This document shows positions 1 through 8,303 of a DNA stretch of 10,998 nt, piece by piece (position 1 is the stretch's first letter; every line of letters begins with the position of its first letter). The position numbers and the translations under genes are program-made. Source of the stretch: CAUZFZ01 sp963579025 (GTDB taxonomy: Bacteria > Planctomycetota > Planctomycetia > Planctomycetales > Planctomycetaceae). The stretch is from the NCBI GenBank assembly GCA_963579025.1, contig CAUZFZ010000245.1, positions 1-10,998 on the forward strand. Reading direction: 5' to 3'. The notes under the pieces are model-generated. The model was not told the DNA's origin, did not search any database, and saw only the letters and a program-made list of their open reading frames with translations.

Positions 1-203
1 CAGATCTACGCCGCTATTGCTCGATGTCAGTGTCGCCGTGCCGTTCAGTGTTAACCCGTTGAGTACCGTGACCTGCGGTCTTTGGCTGAACTCCGATAGC
101 ACGGCCAGGTCCGCGTCCAGCGTCACATCGTCCAGCGTGGACCTACTGGATCCGTCCACCACCAGACGAGAAGAATCAGCCGAGCTGACCGTACCACCAT
201 TGA
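1..203 (-). repeat. Intragenic 203-bp near-perfect direct repeat, copy B (cut by the window edge)
   Basis: Positions 1-203 match 739-941 with one mismatch (T at 128 versus C at 866, on the plus strand). The match stops at 204/942. The copy may extend further left outside the window. It encodes the stalk segment GGTVSSADSSRLVVDGSS through LNGTATLTSSNSGVDL, with one Gly/Asp change (STLDG versus STLDD). The offset of 738 bp is exactly 246 codons, so the repeat keeps the reading frame of the protein. Confidence 0.95.
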
Positions 204-1599
204 TCCGCCCAGACTGTAACTTCCAGTCGCCACTCACAGTCTCCAGCGCAAGTGTCGTGCCGGTGTTATCCAATTCCCCCGTGATAGACAGCGTGCCACG
301 GGTGCGGTCAATCGTGCCGATGTCGGGGATCGCAAACGTGCCACCCAGATTCAGTGTCGAATCCGTCACTGCAATGGTCCCGTTGTTGGACCAGTCGCCA
401 CTCAAGGTCACTGTCGAATCCGTCGCCACGATGCCACCCGCGTTGTCCACCAGATTCGCAACATCCAGTGTCCCTCCGCCAGCTGCCTGCATGCCACCGG
501 TGTTGGTGACGCTGCTGCCGGTCACGGTGATGAAGGTGTTCGCCGTGTCGACAATGATCGTGCCCAGATTGATCAAGGGCAGGGACGAATTGCCAATATT
601 CCCAGTGCCTCCTCGAATGGTAATCCCAGAGCCAATCGTCAATTGGCCTCCATCGGTCGGGGACACATTAGAAATACTCGGGCCGTCAAACACGACACTG
701 CCTGTCCCGTCCAATAGCTGATTGCCGCCTGAGAACAGCAGATCTACGCCGCTATTGCTCGATGTCAGTGTCGCCGTGCCGTTCAGTGTTAACCCGTTGA
801 GTACCGTGACCTGCGGTCTTTGGCTGAACTCCGATAGCACGGCCAGGTCCGCGTCCAGCGTCACACCGTCCAGCGTGGACCTACTGGATCCGTCCACCAC
901 CAGACGAGAAGAATCAGCCGAGCTGACCGTACCACCATTGAGCGTTCCGCCACTTAGTTGAAATGACTCATCGAATAGTAGGGTCGAAGATACGGTCAGC
1001 GTTCCGCCTGATAGTGTGAAGTCCTCACGCATGAGCAGACGTGAGAATTCCGTGCTCCCCTGAGAATGCACGATCGTCGGATCGCCTGGTAGATCGACCA
1101 GCACGATGGAGCCGGCGGCGGGCAATGTGTTGCTGCTCCAGTTGGCAGCGTCGTCCCAGGAAGTGCCGTCGCCACCGCCATCCCAGAACGTCGATGTGAA
1201 CAGGAACGCGACGGTATCGGTTGCTGCACTGAACGACGTCGAGCCACCGTTGCTGATCGTGTCTACCCTCGTTTCTGCCAGACCGGATGTCTGGTCCCAG
1301 GCTCGAAAGGTGACCGCGTCGTTCACGGGAGTTGGGGCACTGATGGTGAGCTGAAAACGAAGTCGTGTCTTGGAATTGGCTTCAAGCAATAACGCTGACG
1401 ATTCCGAAACTATGCCGACGTTTGTCCAATTCACGCCGCCGTCGATGCTGTATTGCACGGTCCCCAACGCTTCGTCCGTGGCCGTGATGGCGATCCCTTG
1501 ATGTGCGAACGTGTTGCCATCCGATACGCCTCGCATCAACTCGGATACGAGGACGCCTGCGTTCGCCGCTGGAGTGACAAAGGTTTGCTGAACATCGAA
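1..1599 (-). CDS. C-terminal continuation of the giant subtilase/adhesin in the +1 frame; runs off the window
   Basis: From about 1599 down to position 1 the minus strand is open with no stop for about 533 codons, in the frame +1 to the upstream gene. It begins FDVQQTFVTPAANAG. A domain of about 115 residues follows, ending in FRAWDQTSG and NGGSTSFSAATDT. I recognise this as the unit that usually follows the beta-helix and an IAPVL-type linker in planctomycete surface proteins. Then come WDGGGDGTSWDDAANWS and a Gly/Ser/Thr/Asn-rich beta-strand repeat region (LSGGTLNGGTVSSADSS, NGLTLNGTATL) resembling autotransporter or filamentous-haemagglutinin stalks. It is therefore very probably the same protein as the upstream gene, separated by one base. 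In-frame ATGs at 1611 and 1536 could mislead a gene finder into calling a separate gene; neither has a convincing Shine-Dalgarno, and domain continuity argues against it. The C terminus, and any anchor or sorting signal, lies beyond the left edge. Confidence 0.82.
739..941 (-). repeat. Intragenic 203-bp near-perfect direct repeat, copy A
   Basis: This is the partner of the copy at 1-203, with a single substitution in 203 bp. It lies in the beta-rich stalk coding region. The bases between the copies (204-738) are not part of the match seen here. Near identity at synonymous positions points to a recent duplication or to gene conversion between stalk units. Confidence 0.95.
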
Positions 1600-4500
1600 A
1601 CAGATCCACATCAGCCAGGACGGGAGCGATATTGAACTCGACTTCGACGGCGCCGATATCGGTCGTTGCCAAGGCGTTGTTGTCGCCATCCAGGGGACGG
1701 GACTGTCCGCGTTGATCAGTGACGGGAGCACTGATTTCGGAGCCTGCATCGATGGCGGGACTGTCGGACAAGAGCGTGTGAGTCGGCGTCGGTCCACCGT
1801 TGTCTCGCAATCGACCGAGCATGGCGTCGATCGGACTGGACTCGGTGCCGACCTGATCACCGTTGACGCCATTGACGAAGTTCGTGCCGAGTCCGTCCCT
1901 GATGCCTCCGATCAGGTTGTTGCCAAGTGTCTGGATCGACCCCTGAATGTCATGGTTGTTACTGTTGCCGGCGACGATCGTGTTCTTGAGCCTGACGACG
2001 TCGCCTCCGGAAAGCATGATTCCGGCGCCGTTGTTTGCCGCAGAGTTATCGGTGATCGTGCTGTTGACGACCGTGATCACCGCAGGTCCGGCTGACGGCT
2101 GACTGATACCGCCCCCATCGTTGAGGGCTGTGTTTCCAGAGATCGTGCTGTTGGTGATAATCAACTGGCCGACGTTTGAGATACCGCCGCCATCCAGCCC
2201 GGTGTTGTTCGAGATGGTGCTGTCGACAATGTTCAAGGTTCCGGTAAAGGGCGAATCGGCCTGTCCGTTACTGATTCCGCCGGCTCCTTGCTGGGCGGTA
2301 TTGCCGGTGACCACGCTTCGTGTGATGGTCAGCGTACCGGCATCGTTCCAGACACCACCGGCATGGCCCTCCGGGTCCGATCCTGTGACTGAGCCGCCCG
2401 TGATCGTCAGATCTTCGAGACTCACCACGCTTGCGAGGATGTGAAAAACACGATCAAGCTGGTTGGCATCGATGATCGTCTGACCTGCCCCGGCGCCGAC
2501 GATCGTCAGATTGTCGGTGACATCGAGGTCGCCGGTGGCCGCAAAGTCTTCATTCGCTCCCCCTAAAGTCAAAGTGTAGGTGCCGGCCGGCAACTGGATC
2601 GTGTCATCGCTTGTGTGCGCATTGGCTTCCATGATCGCCGCGCGAAGCGTGACTTCACCAGGTGTGCCGGTATCGACAACCCCGTCTCCCGGGTTTAAGT
2701 CCACTTTGTCCGCGGTGCTGTTCACCACGAGCGTAAGGGCGCCACCGTGCGACGCGCCCTCAATCGTTCCAGCGGAAGTCTCTGTCGAGTTCAGTAACAG
2801 TGTCAGTGTATTGCTGCTCTCGTTGAGGATTGCCAGGTCGAGGGCTCCGTCGCCGTCCAGGTCGGCCGCCTGTATTGCCGTTGGGGAGACTCCACCGGCG
2901 AAGGTGACCGGGGCGATGAATCGATCGCGGTTTGCGAGGGTGCCCGTACCACGGTTCAGATGCACGGCCAGTGAACTGCCGGCCGACGAATCGGTGTTTG
3001 TCACGACGACGTCTACGTCGCCATCCAGATCGAAGTCGGCCGCGATGACTGACTGTGGCCCCAGTCCGCCGGAGTTGATTGGGTTGCTGGCTACGAAGGT
3101 CGCGGAATCGGTCTGGGCGAAGAAAGTCAGACCGTCGCGGCTGGCTGTTACCAGATCCTGTTTGCCGTCACCGTCGAAGTCTGCCAGTGCGGCTGACTGG
3201 GGCTCGTCACCCACAGCGAGTGTGGATGAAGCAGTAAACACGCCGTTTCCGTCGTTGAGTAACACCGTCGCGGTGTTGGCGCTGGTAAACGTCACCACCA
3301 GGTCGGTGTCGGGATCGTTGATGCCTTCGACTCGTCCTGATGCCAGAGACGTCGGAGCCGCGGAGAGGCTCAGTGGCGTATCCAGCGCAAAACCCGTCCC
3401 GTCGATGTTGCGCAGCAGACGCAGGTCGTTGGTGACCTGACTGGCCACGGCCAGATCGATCAGGCCGTCACCCGTGTAATCGCCAGCCACCAGTGCGACG
3501 GGCGCTGCGTTGTTCGGCAGCACGATCTGCAGTGGAGTCTCGAACGACGCGCGTCCGTTGTTGAAGTAGACCAGCACGTCGTTGCTCAGCCGGTTCGCGA
3601 CGGCGAGGTCTGTGCGTCCGTCGCCGTTGAAGTCTCCGGAAGTAACGGCGGACGGACGGCCGCCGGCTGTCAGACTGAAGTCTGTGAACTCCAGCTCAAG
3701 CGGCGTCGTCTGATCGAATCCGGCGGCCGGCGATTCCAGGATGGTGTAGTCGTCGGGCAGCAGGCGAGTGAACTCGTAACGGCCGTCTTCGCCCGTCACA
3801 GCCACCGGTTCGTTGCCATCACGCACTCCGTTTTCATTCAGATCGAGATAGATACGGAATCCGGCCAGTCCAGGTTCCTGATCGAGCACGCCGTTTTCGT
3901 TCAGGTCTTCGCCATCATCCAGTTGACCGTTGCCGTTGGTATCTTCCAGGTCCTGGATTCCGTCGGCATCCAGATCGTGAAACTTGATGCCACTAATCGA
4001 CGCAAAGACCTGCTCGACCGCGCCAATATCAACCGTCCCGATGCCGTCCGGACGTCGCAGCAGGCCACGCTGATCGGTCGGGGGTGCGGCATTGTTGTTC
4101 CCCGAGTTCAGGGCCGGGCTGCCTGGCAACAGATCGTGCGAGAAGTTCGTCCCGTCGTTTTCGGACAACGGACCGAGCTGCGGGTTGAGCGGCTGAGCCC
4201 CCGTGCCGACCAGGTTTCCGGCCACATCGCGCGTGATGCCGGTTGAACCGGACGGATCGCCAATCACGTTGTTACCAGCGGACGTGAACGCTCCCGCCAG
4301 GTCACGACTGGTCGCACTCGGGTTCGCGGGACTGAGCGTGTTTGCTGCGATCAGCGTGTTCTGCACGTTGATCGCGCCCGATTCGTTGAACACACCGCCG
4401 GCCGTAACCGTTGCGGTGTTTTGAGTGATCGTCGTATTCAGCAGCGTCAGTGTGCCCTCATTGAAAACACCTGCGCCGCGTGCAGCGCGGTTGCCCGAGA

Positions 4501-7246
4501 GCGTCACATTGGTCAGTGACGCCGTCGCGTCTCCCAGGTTCGCGATCGCGCCGCCGTCCGCAGTGGACTCATTGTCGTTCAAAGTGGTGCGGTCAATTGT
4601 CAGCGTTCCGACATTGCGAATGCCGCCGCCTGACTCACCGCTGGGCGCCACGCCGCCGGTGATTGTCACGTTCTGAAGAATCAGTTCCGCTCCAGGTCGC
4701 ACGTCGAACACGCGATCCAGTTCGCCCGCGTCGATGACCGTTCGTCCGTCGGCAGCCCCGATGATGGTCAGCGTGCCTTCGACATCCAGATCACCCGCGG
4801 CTGCCTGGTCCTCGTCGGTCCCGGGAATCGTGAGCGTGTAGTCACCGGCGGTCAGCACGATGGTGTTATCAGCCGGATCCGCATTCGATTCCATCACCGC
4901 CGCCCGCAGTGTCCGGCGTCCCAGGGCATCAACGAACTGTCCGTCCCCAGGCGTCTGATCGATCGAATCCACCGTACTGTTGACGTTGAACTGTCCCTCG
5001 CGCGTCAGTTCGGCACGGAACGAGCCCAGAACCTGTGCCGCGGCAAAGATGCCACTGGTATCGAGGACCTGACCGTCCAGCAGCGAAATCACGTACGTTC
5101 CATTGTCGGTTGCATCCCAGAAGCCACCGGGTGGCGTGATCGAGTAGGTGGCGGAGCGCAATGGTCCGTCTTCATCATTTTCGTCGGGCTGCAACGTCGC
5201 GGGGAATGATTCGCCGGTCTCCGCTCGGACGACCTGGACGTTGGCGCCACCGAAGCTGGACACGTCCACTGCGACGTTGTCGGTATAAGTGACCGTGAAC
5301 ACCTGAGTCTGCTTGTCCTGGTCCGCGTCGGTGATGTCGTCGACCGCCAGTTCAGCACGTGGGCGAATCCTGTCGATCGTGACAGCGCCGAAAGCGTTCA
5401 ATCGACCCCCTGTCGCGACGCGGTTCAGGAGAGTCGGCACGGTGTCGACACTGTCCAGTATGGCCGTGCGTATTTCGGTGGCCGTGGCATCCGGTGACAG
5501 AGCGGCGATCAGCGCCGCAGTGCCGGCGACATGCGGTGCCGCCATGCTCGTTCCATTCAGACGTCGGAACTGCCCGCCGGGCACGGTGCTCAGGATTCCG
5601 AGGCCAGGTGCTGCCAGATCGACGGACTGCACACCGAAGTTGCTGAACCGCACCAGTTCATCGCGGTAGTCCACGGCCGCGACAGTGATCACATGATCGA
5701 ATTCGTAACTCGCCGGAAAGAACGGCTCCTGGTCAATGTCGTCGCCCTGACCGAGCGCGTTGCCGTTTCCGGCCGCTGCGACGAACAGAATATCGGCGAC
5801 GCCCTGCTGATTGACGGCCTCACGCAGCACAGGGCCGCCACTCGTGCTGGTGGTGCCGCCCCAACTGTTGTTCGTGATGCGGATGTTCGCCCCGCGTGAA
5901 CCGTCTTCGACCGTCGGATCGGAGAACGTGTCGACGTACTCGTTCTTCATCATCGTGGCGTAGTTGACCGCCAGAATCGCATTCGACGTCGCACCGCGGT
6001 TGAATCGATCAAGGAACCGCAACGGCAGGATCGATACCGTCCAGGAAACTCCGGAGATACCGAAGTTGTTATTGCCGACCGCTCCCAGAATGCCGGAGAC
6101 GTGCGTGCCGTGCCGGTTTTCGTCCAGCGGAGTGTTGTCGCCGGGAGAGATAATGGTCCCGCTGGCGTTAACGGTCGCTTCCGAGAAATCCCAGCCCGTC
6201 AGATCGTCGATGAAGCCGTTGCCGTCTCCGTCGACGTCGTCGATCCACGGCGAGTCCTCATCCAGCAGATCGCCCGCGTCGATGAATCCGTTGGCGTTGC
6301 GGTCCAGCACGACGTCCACCGAGTGGATCAACTCTCCGTTGCTGTCTCTGGCGTTCAGATCGACGAACGTGATCAGTCCGTCGTCATCGGTGTCGAACAG
6401 CGCGACGCGGATGTTTTCAGGGATCTCGCCCGGGTTGATCCAGATGTTGCGAGCCAGGTCGGGGTGCGTGTAATCGATCCCCGAATCGATCACGCCGACC
6501 ACGACATCAAAGCTACCCACCTGAGTCTCGTCACCTGGTTCCAGCCTCGCATCCACGACGTGCCAGGCCTCAGGTGCATCAATATCGGCGTCTGAAGTCC
6601 CGCCCGTCTGGCCACGATTATTCAGGCCGGCGAGTTCGTCATAGCTGGAATCCAGCGGGATCAGTTGAGGATCTTCCTGCGGTCCAAGAATGAATGCATC
6701 CGGCTCGAAGGCTGACACGAGCGGATTCGTGTGCAGTGCACTGGCCGCCAGATCGAGCGTGTCGCGACTGGCCTGCACAAGGATTTGACCGGGCAGGCCG
6801 AGTCCGTGCAGAACAGCGAAGTCTGCTCCGTACCCGTCAATGACCGACTCGGCTTCGGCCGGACTGCCCACACTCGTCAGCGCTTCGTTCGAAAGCTGGA
6901 CGATCCAGCGACCGACGATCGCATCACCATTCAAAAAAACCGTCGCCCCGGTGACTCCCTGAACCGAGCCGGTGAGTTCCAGCGGGTCCGCCGACTGCAC
7001 GGTCTGAAACCACGCGGCAGCCGAGATGGGATTCGCTGCCTGAGTCAGGAGGCAGCGTTGTTCGAGCCGTTCTGTCGACTGGTTCGGCGGTCGATGCTGT
7101 GTCGAGTTTCTGGAACCGCGATGTCGACGCCGCCAGCGCGAGAACCATTCGCCGATTCCCATGCCTCCCGCGTCCCTCGGATCTCGCGAATGACAAACCG
7201 TGTGCGATCGGTTCCAGCGAGACAGGGACTTGAACAATTGTCGCAT
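1382..7246 (-). CDS. Giant exported S8 subtilase with beta-helix, SdrD-like and FG-GAP repeats (planctomycete LEPR type), broken by a +1 frame shift near its 3' part
   Basis: Large secreted or cell-surface protein with a protease head and a long adhesin-like stalk. The ATG at 7246 is preferred over the in-frame TTG at 7291 because AGAGGTGA lies 4 nt upstream of it. Numbered from this ATG: an Arg-rich N terminus and LEQRCLLT (about 61-68), the planctomycete LEPR-like export motif; a propeptide-like stretch (about 100-185); and the S8 domain (about 245-620). The S8 domain has Asp254 (VIDSGID), His379 (RHGTHVSG), oxyanion Asn494 (AAAGNG) and Ser567 (NGTSMAAPHVAG), so it looks active. EF-hand-like Asp loops sit between Asp and His. 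Next come an Ig-like domain (628-745), beta-helix I with LRAAVMESNA (750-1080), an SdrD-B-like domain (1082-1175), five FG-GAP repeats (1185-1490) and beta-helix II with LRAAIMEANA (1503-1875). After residue 1883 this frame reads an Arg/His-rich tail of 71 residues to the stop at 1382. That tail does not resemble the rest, and the real continuation is in the next frame. The protease assignment is firm; the substrate is unknown. Confidence 0.93.
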   Translation of the reverse strand: MRQLFKSLSRWNRSHTVCHSRDPRDAGGMGIGEWFSRWRRRHRGSRNSTQHRPPNQSTERLEQRCLLTQAANPISAAAWFQTVQSADPLELTGSVQGVTGATVFLNGDAIVGRWIVQLSNEALTSVGSPAEAESVIDGYGADFAVLHGLGLPGQILVQASRDTLDLAASALHTNPLVSAFEPDAFILGPQEDPQLIPLDSSYDELAGLNNRGQTGGTSDADIDAPEAWHVVDARLEPGDETQVGSFDVVVGVIDSGIDYTHPDLARNIWINPGEIPENIRVALFDTDDDGLITFVDLNARDSNGELIHSVDVVLDRNANGFIDAGDLLDEDSPWIDDVDGDGNGFIDDLTGWDFSEATVNASGTIISPGDNTPLDENRHGTHVSGILGAVGNNNFGISGVSWTVSILPLRFLDRFNRGATSNAILAVNYATMMKNEYVDTFSDPTVEDGSRGANIRITNNSWGGTTSTSGGPVLREAVNQQGVADILFVAAAGNGNALGQGDDIDQEPFFPASYEFDHVITVAAVDYRDELVRFSNFGVQSVDLAAPGLGILSTVPGGQFRRLNGTSMAAPHVAGTAALIAALSPDATATEIRTAILDSVDTVPTLLNRVATGGRLNAFGAVTIDRIRPRAELAVDDITDADQDKQTQVFTVTYTDNVAVDVSSFGGANVQVVRAETGESFPATLQPDENDEDGPLRSATYSITPPGGFWDATDNGTYVISLLDGQVLDTSGIFAAAQVLGSFRAELTREGQFNVNSTVDSIDQTPGDGQFVDALGRRTLRAAVMESNADPADNTIVLTAGDYTLTIPGTDEDQAAAGDLDVEGTLTIIGAADGRTVIDAGELDRVFDVRPGAELILQNVTITGGVAPSGESGGGIRNVGTLTIDRTTLNDNESTADGGAIANLGDATASLTNVTLSGNRAARGAGVFNEGTLTLLNTTITQNTATVTAGGVFNESGAINVQNTLIAANTLSPANPSATSRDLAGAFTSAGNNVIGDPSGSTGITRDVAGNLVGTGAQPLNPQLGPLSENDGTNFSHDLLPGSPALNSGNNNAAPPTDQRGLLRRPDGIGTVDIGAVEQVFASISGIKFHDLDADGIQDLEDTNGNGQLDDGEDLNENGVLDQEPGLAGFRIYLDLNENGVRDGNEPVAVTGEDGRYEFTRLLPDDYTILESPAAGFDQTTPLELEFTDFSLTAGGRPSAVTSGDFNGDGRTDLAVANRLSNDVLVYFNNGRASFETPLQIVLPNNAAPVALVAGDYTGDGLIDLAVASQVTNDLRLLRNIDGTGFALDTPLSLSAAPTSLASGRVEGINDPDTDLVVTFTSANTATVLLNDGNGVFTASSTLAVGDEPQSAALADFDGDGKQDLVTASRDGLTFFAQTDSATFVASNPINSGGLGPQSVIAADFDLDGDVDVVVTNTDSSAGSSLAVHLNRGTGTLANRDRFIAPVTFAGGVSPTAIQAADLDGDGALDLAILNESSNTLTLLLNSTETSAGTIEGASHGGALTLVVNSTADKVDLNPGDGVVDTGTPGEVTLRAAIMEANAHTSDDTIQLPAGTYTLTLGGANEDFAATGDLDVTDNLTIVGAGAGQTIIDANQLDRVFHILASVVSLEDLTITGGSVTGSDPEGHAGGVWNDAGTLTITRSVVTGNTAQQGAGGISNGQADSPFTGTLNIVDSTISNNTGLDGGGISNVGQLIITNSTISGNTALNDGGGISQPSAGPAVITVVNSTITDNSAANNGAGIMLSGGDVVRLKNTIVAGNSNNHDIQGSIQTLGNNLIGGIRDGLGTNFVNGVNGDQVGTESSPIDAMLGRLRDNGGPTPTHTLLSDSPAIDAGSEISAPVTDQRGQSRPLDGDNNALATTDIGAVEVEFNIAPVLADVDLFRCSANLCHSSGERRRPRIRVDARRIGWQHVRTSRDRHHGHGRSVGDRAIQHRRRRELDKRRHSFGIVSVIA

Positions 7247-7250
7247 TTCA

Positions 7251-7258
7251 TCACCTCT
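7251..7258 (-). promoter_or_regulatory. Ribosome binding site of the giant subtilase gene
   Basis: On the minus strand AGAGGTGA is followed by TGAA and then the ATG at 7246. It matches the 16S anti-Shine-Dalgarno well and decides the start in favour of this ATG over the upstream TTG at 7291 and the internal ATG at 7162. The internal ATG has a GGGAGG only 1 nt away, too close to work well. Confidence 0.75.
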
Positions 7259-7441
7259 ACAGGACCCACGTGACACAGCCAGCGCAAGCAAGCTCTCACA
7301 TCCATGCGAAGCGACGTCGGTGTGGTCTGATGCGTGGTTTCAGGTTTTAGTTGAAGGGTGTCTCAGGTCGAGCGAAGCCTGCCAGCTTTGTTGTTTTGAA
7401 GTTGCACAGTTTTGCTGCCCCGGAGGGGCAACGGCGAGTAG

Positions 7442-7461
7442 CCCGGGGTTTCAACCCCGGG
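7442..7461. repeat. Perfect GC-rich hairpin CCCGGGGTT-TC-AACCCCGGG inside the repeat element
   Basis: A 9-bp perfect inverted repeat with a 2-nt loop (about 8 bp with a 4-nt loop once folded). The same core recurs at 7852-7869 and, inverted and slightly decayed, at 7569-7586. It could act as a transcription stop or as a protein binding site, but no T run follows on either strand. Confidence 0.7.
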
Positions 7462-7485
7462 AAACAAGCGGTGAGAGCTTCAATG

Positions 7486-7543
7486 AGCCCCGGAGGGGCG
7501 ACGGCAGAGACCGACACGGAATTGCCGTCGCCCCTCCGGGGCT
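7486..7543. repeat. Perfect 21-bp inverted repeat with 16-nt loop (centre of the palindromic element)
   Basis: The left arm 7486-7506 (AGCCCCGGAGGGGCGACGG, then CA) and the right arm 7523-7543 are exact reverse complements. Pairing stops at both ends: 7485/7544 do not pair, and 7507/7522 could only wobble. RNA from either strand would form a very stable hairpin. It lacks a downstream T tract, so calling it a terminator is only possible, not shown. Confidence 0.85.
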
Positions 7544-7802
7544 GTGGTTCAGAAATGGCTGATTTTCCCGAGGTTGAAACCCCGGGCTATTTGCCCACGT
7601 CCCTTCGGGACTGAAGTGTGCAACTTCAATACTTTGTTGCTAAGGCCTTTCAGAGCACTTGCGGTGCGTCACACTTGAAACGACGGACTCCATACGGGGA
7701 AACCAGATTCCCGCCTCGTTCGGACACACGAATCAGATCGCGTGCGAAATAAGCAAATTGGTGTTCATGTGCCGCTGCCCTCACAGTCGTTGTGTCGGCC
7801 GC

Positions 7803-7885
7803 GTTTTGATGTTGCACGGTTTTTCTGCCCCGGCAGGGGCAAAGGCAAATAGCCCGGGGTTTCAACCCCGGTTGGGAGCGAGCTG
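7803..7885 (+). repeat. Third, single copy of the intergenic repeat unit
   Basis: This stretch repeats the left half of the 7396-7629 element in the same orientation: TTTTGATGTTGCACGG, then CTGCCCCGGCAGGGGCAA, then AATAGCCCGGGGTTTCAACC. Differences include an extra C in the small hairpin (CCGGCAGGGG versus CCGGAGGGG) and a diverged end after the central hairpin. The 21-bp inner arm is absent, so this is a partial unit. Confidence 0.8.
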
Positions 7886-8086
7886 GTAAGGATCATCGCG
7901 AATTGAACCAACGTGGCACAGGGAATAGATGCCGTTGCATACAGTCACAACCGAGTTCCCATGCTACCGCCAATCTCGGCGGGAACTACCAAGCTGGGCA
8001 ATTTTGGGGAGCGATAGCACTCGCTTTCGGGGAGCCCGATGAATCCGGTCAGGACGAGCATCCTTTGGATTTTTTCCTGTGCGGGA

Positions 8087-8114
8087 TTGACAGGACAGGA
8101 AGTCTGGGTAACTT
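8087..8114 (+). promoter_or_regulatory. Weak candidate sigma-70-like promoter upstream of the TPR gene
   Basis: TTGACA at 8087-8092 is a perfect -35 match, and TAACTT at 8109-8114 (16-nt spacer) is a poor -10. It lies about 200 bp before the gene. It also sits in a short CCTGT/ACAGG inverted repeat (8076-8080/8090-8094), so the -35 match may be accidental. Confidence 0.18.
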
Positions 8115-8243
8115 GGTTAAGTCTCTCTTCTCTCTCCCTCACCCATCGATTCATCGTTGGGTCAGGTGGAAAGCGTGGTCACCGGAGTGTGGCCATGCTT
8201 TCTGTTTCTTTCTTTCCGGTCTGCCGTGACCGGATTGGGGAAT

Positions 8244-8261
8244 CGCCCGACGCTTCGGGCG
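8244..8261 (+). other. Perfect 7-bp hairpin in the leader of the TPR gene
   Basis: CGCCCGA and TCGGGCG flank a CGCT loop. It is GC-rich and stable, with no T run after it, about 60 bp upstream of the GTG start. It could be a leader structure or a remnant terminator; the sequence alone does not decide. Confidence 0.4.
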
Positions 8262-8303
8262 CCCACTCGCTGAAACTCGTTTCCATATTCGTGTTTCAGT
8301 TTG

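Larger units (their letters stand above)
7396..7629. repeat. Nested palindromic intergenic element: two head-to-head copies of a planctomycete-type repeat
   Basis: Three nested inverted-repeat pairs share one centre near 7515. The outer pair is a perfect 13 bp: TTGAAGTTGCACA at 7396-7408 and its complement at 7617-7629. The middle pair is 26 bp with one mismatch, at 7439-7464 and 7564-7589, centred on CCCGGGGTTTCAACC. The inner pair is a perfect 21 bp, at 7486-7506 and 7523-7543, with a 16-nt loop. Each half also contains small local hairpins. There is no transposase or other gene inside. I infer a non-coding, REP-like or MITE-like dispersed repeat; the family is recalled from memory and was not searched. 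Confidence 0.85.

Noticed and set aside
1..7273. Many plus-strand open frames opposite the giant subtilase (for example 17-721, 2580-3440, 5964-6473, 6731-7273)
   Set aside because: They are complements of a well-supported GC-rich coding region. The translations are low-complexity Pro/Ser/Val-rich or Arg-rich, without recognisable domains or ribosome binding sites.
7396..7629. Insertion sequence
   Set aside because: The outer 13-bp arms look like terminal repeats, but no transposase frame lies inside and no target-site duplication was evident at the ends.
7396..7885. CRISPR array
   Set aside because: Repeats are inverted, few and irregularly spaced, with no spacer pattern and no cas genes.
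7200..7889. Small open frames over the intergenic repeats, giving SPGFQPR-like peptides
   Set aside because: They are translations of the palindromic repeat. The same peptides arise from any copy of this element and there is no ribosome binding site or conserved protein.
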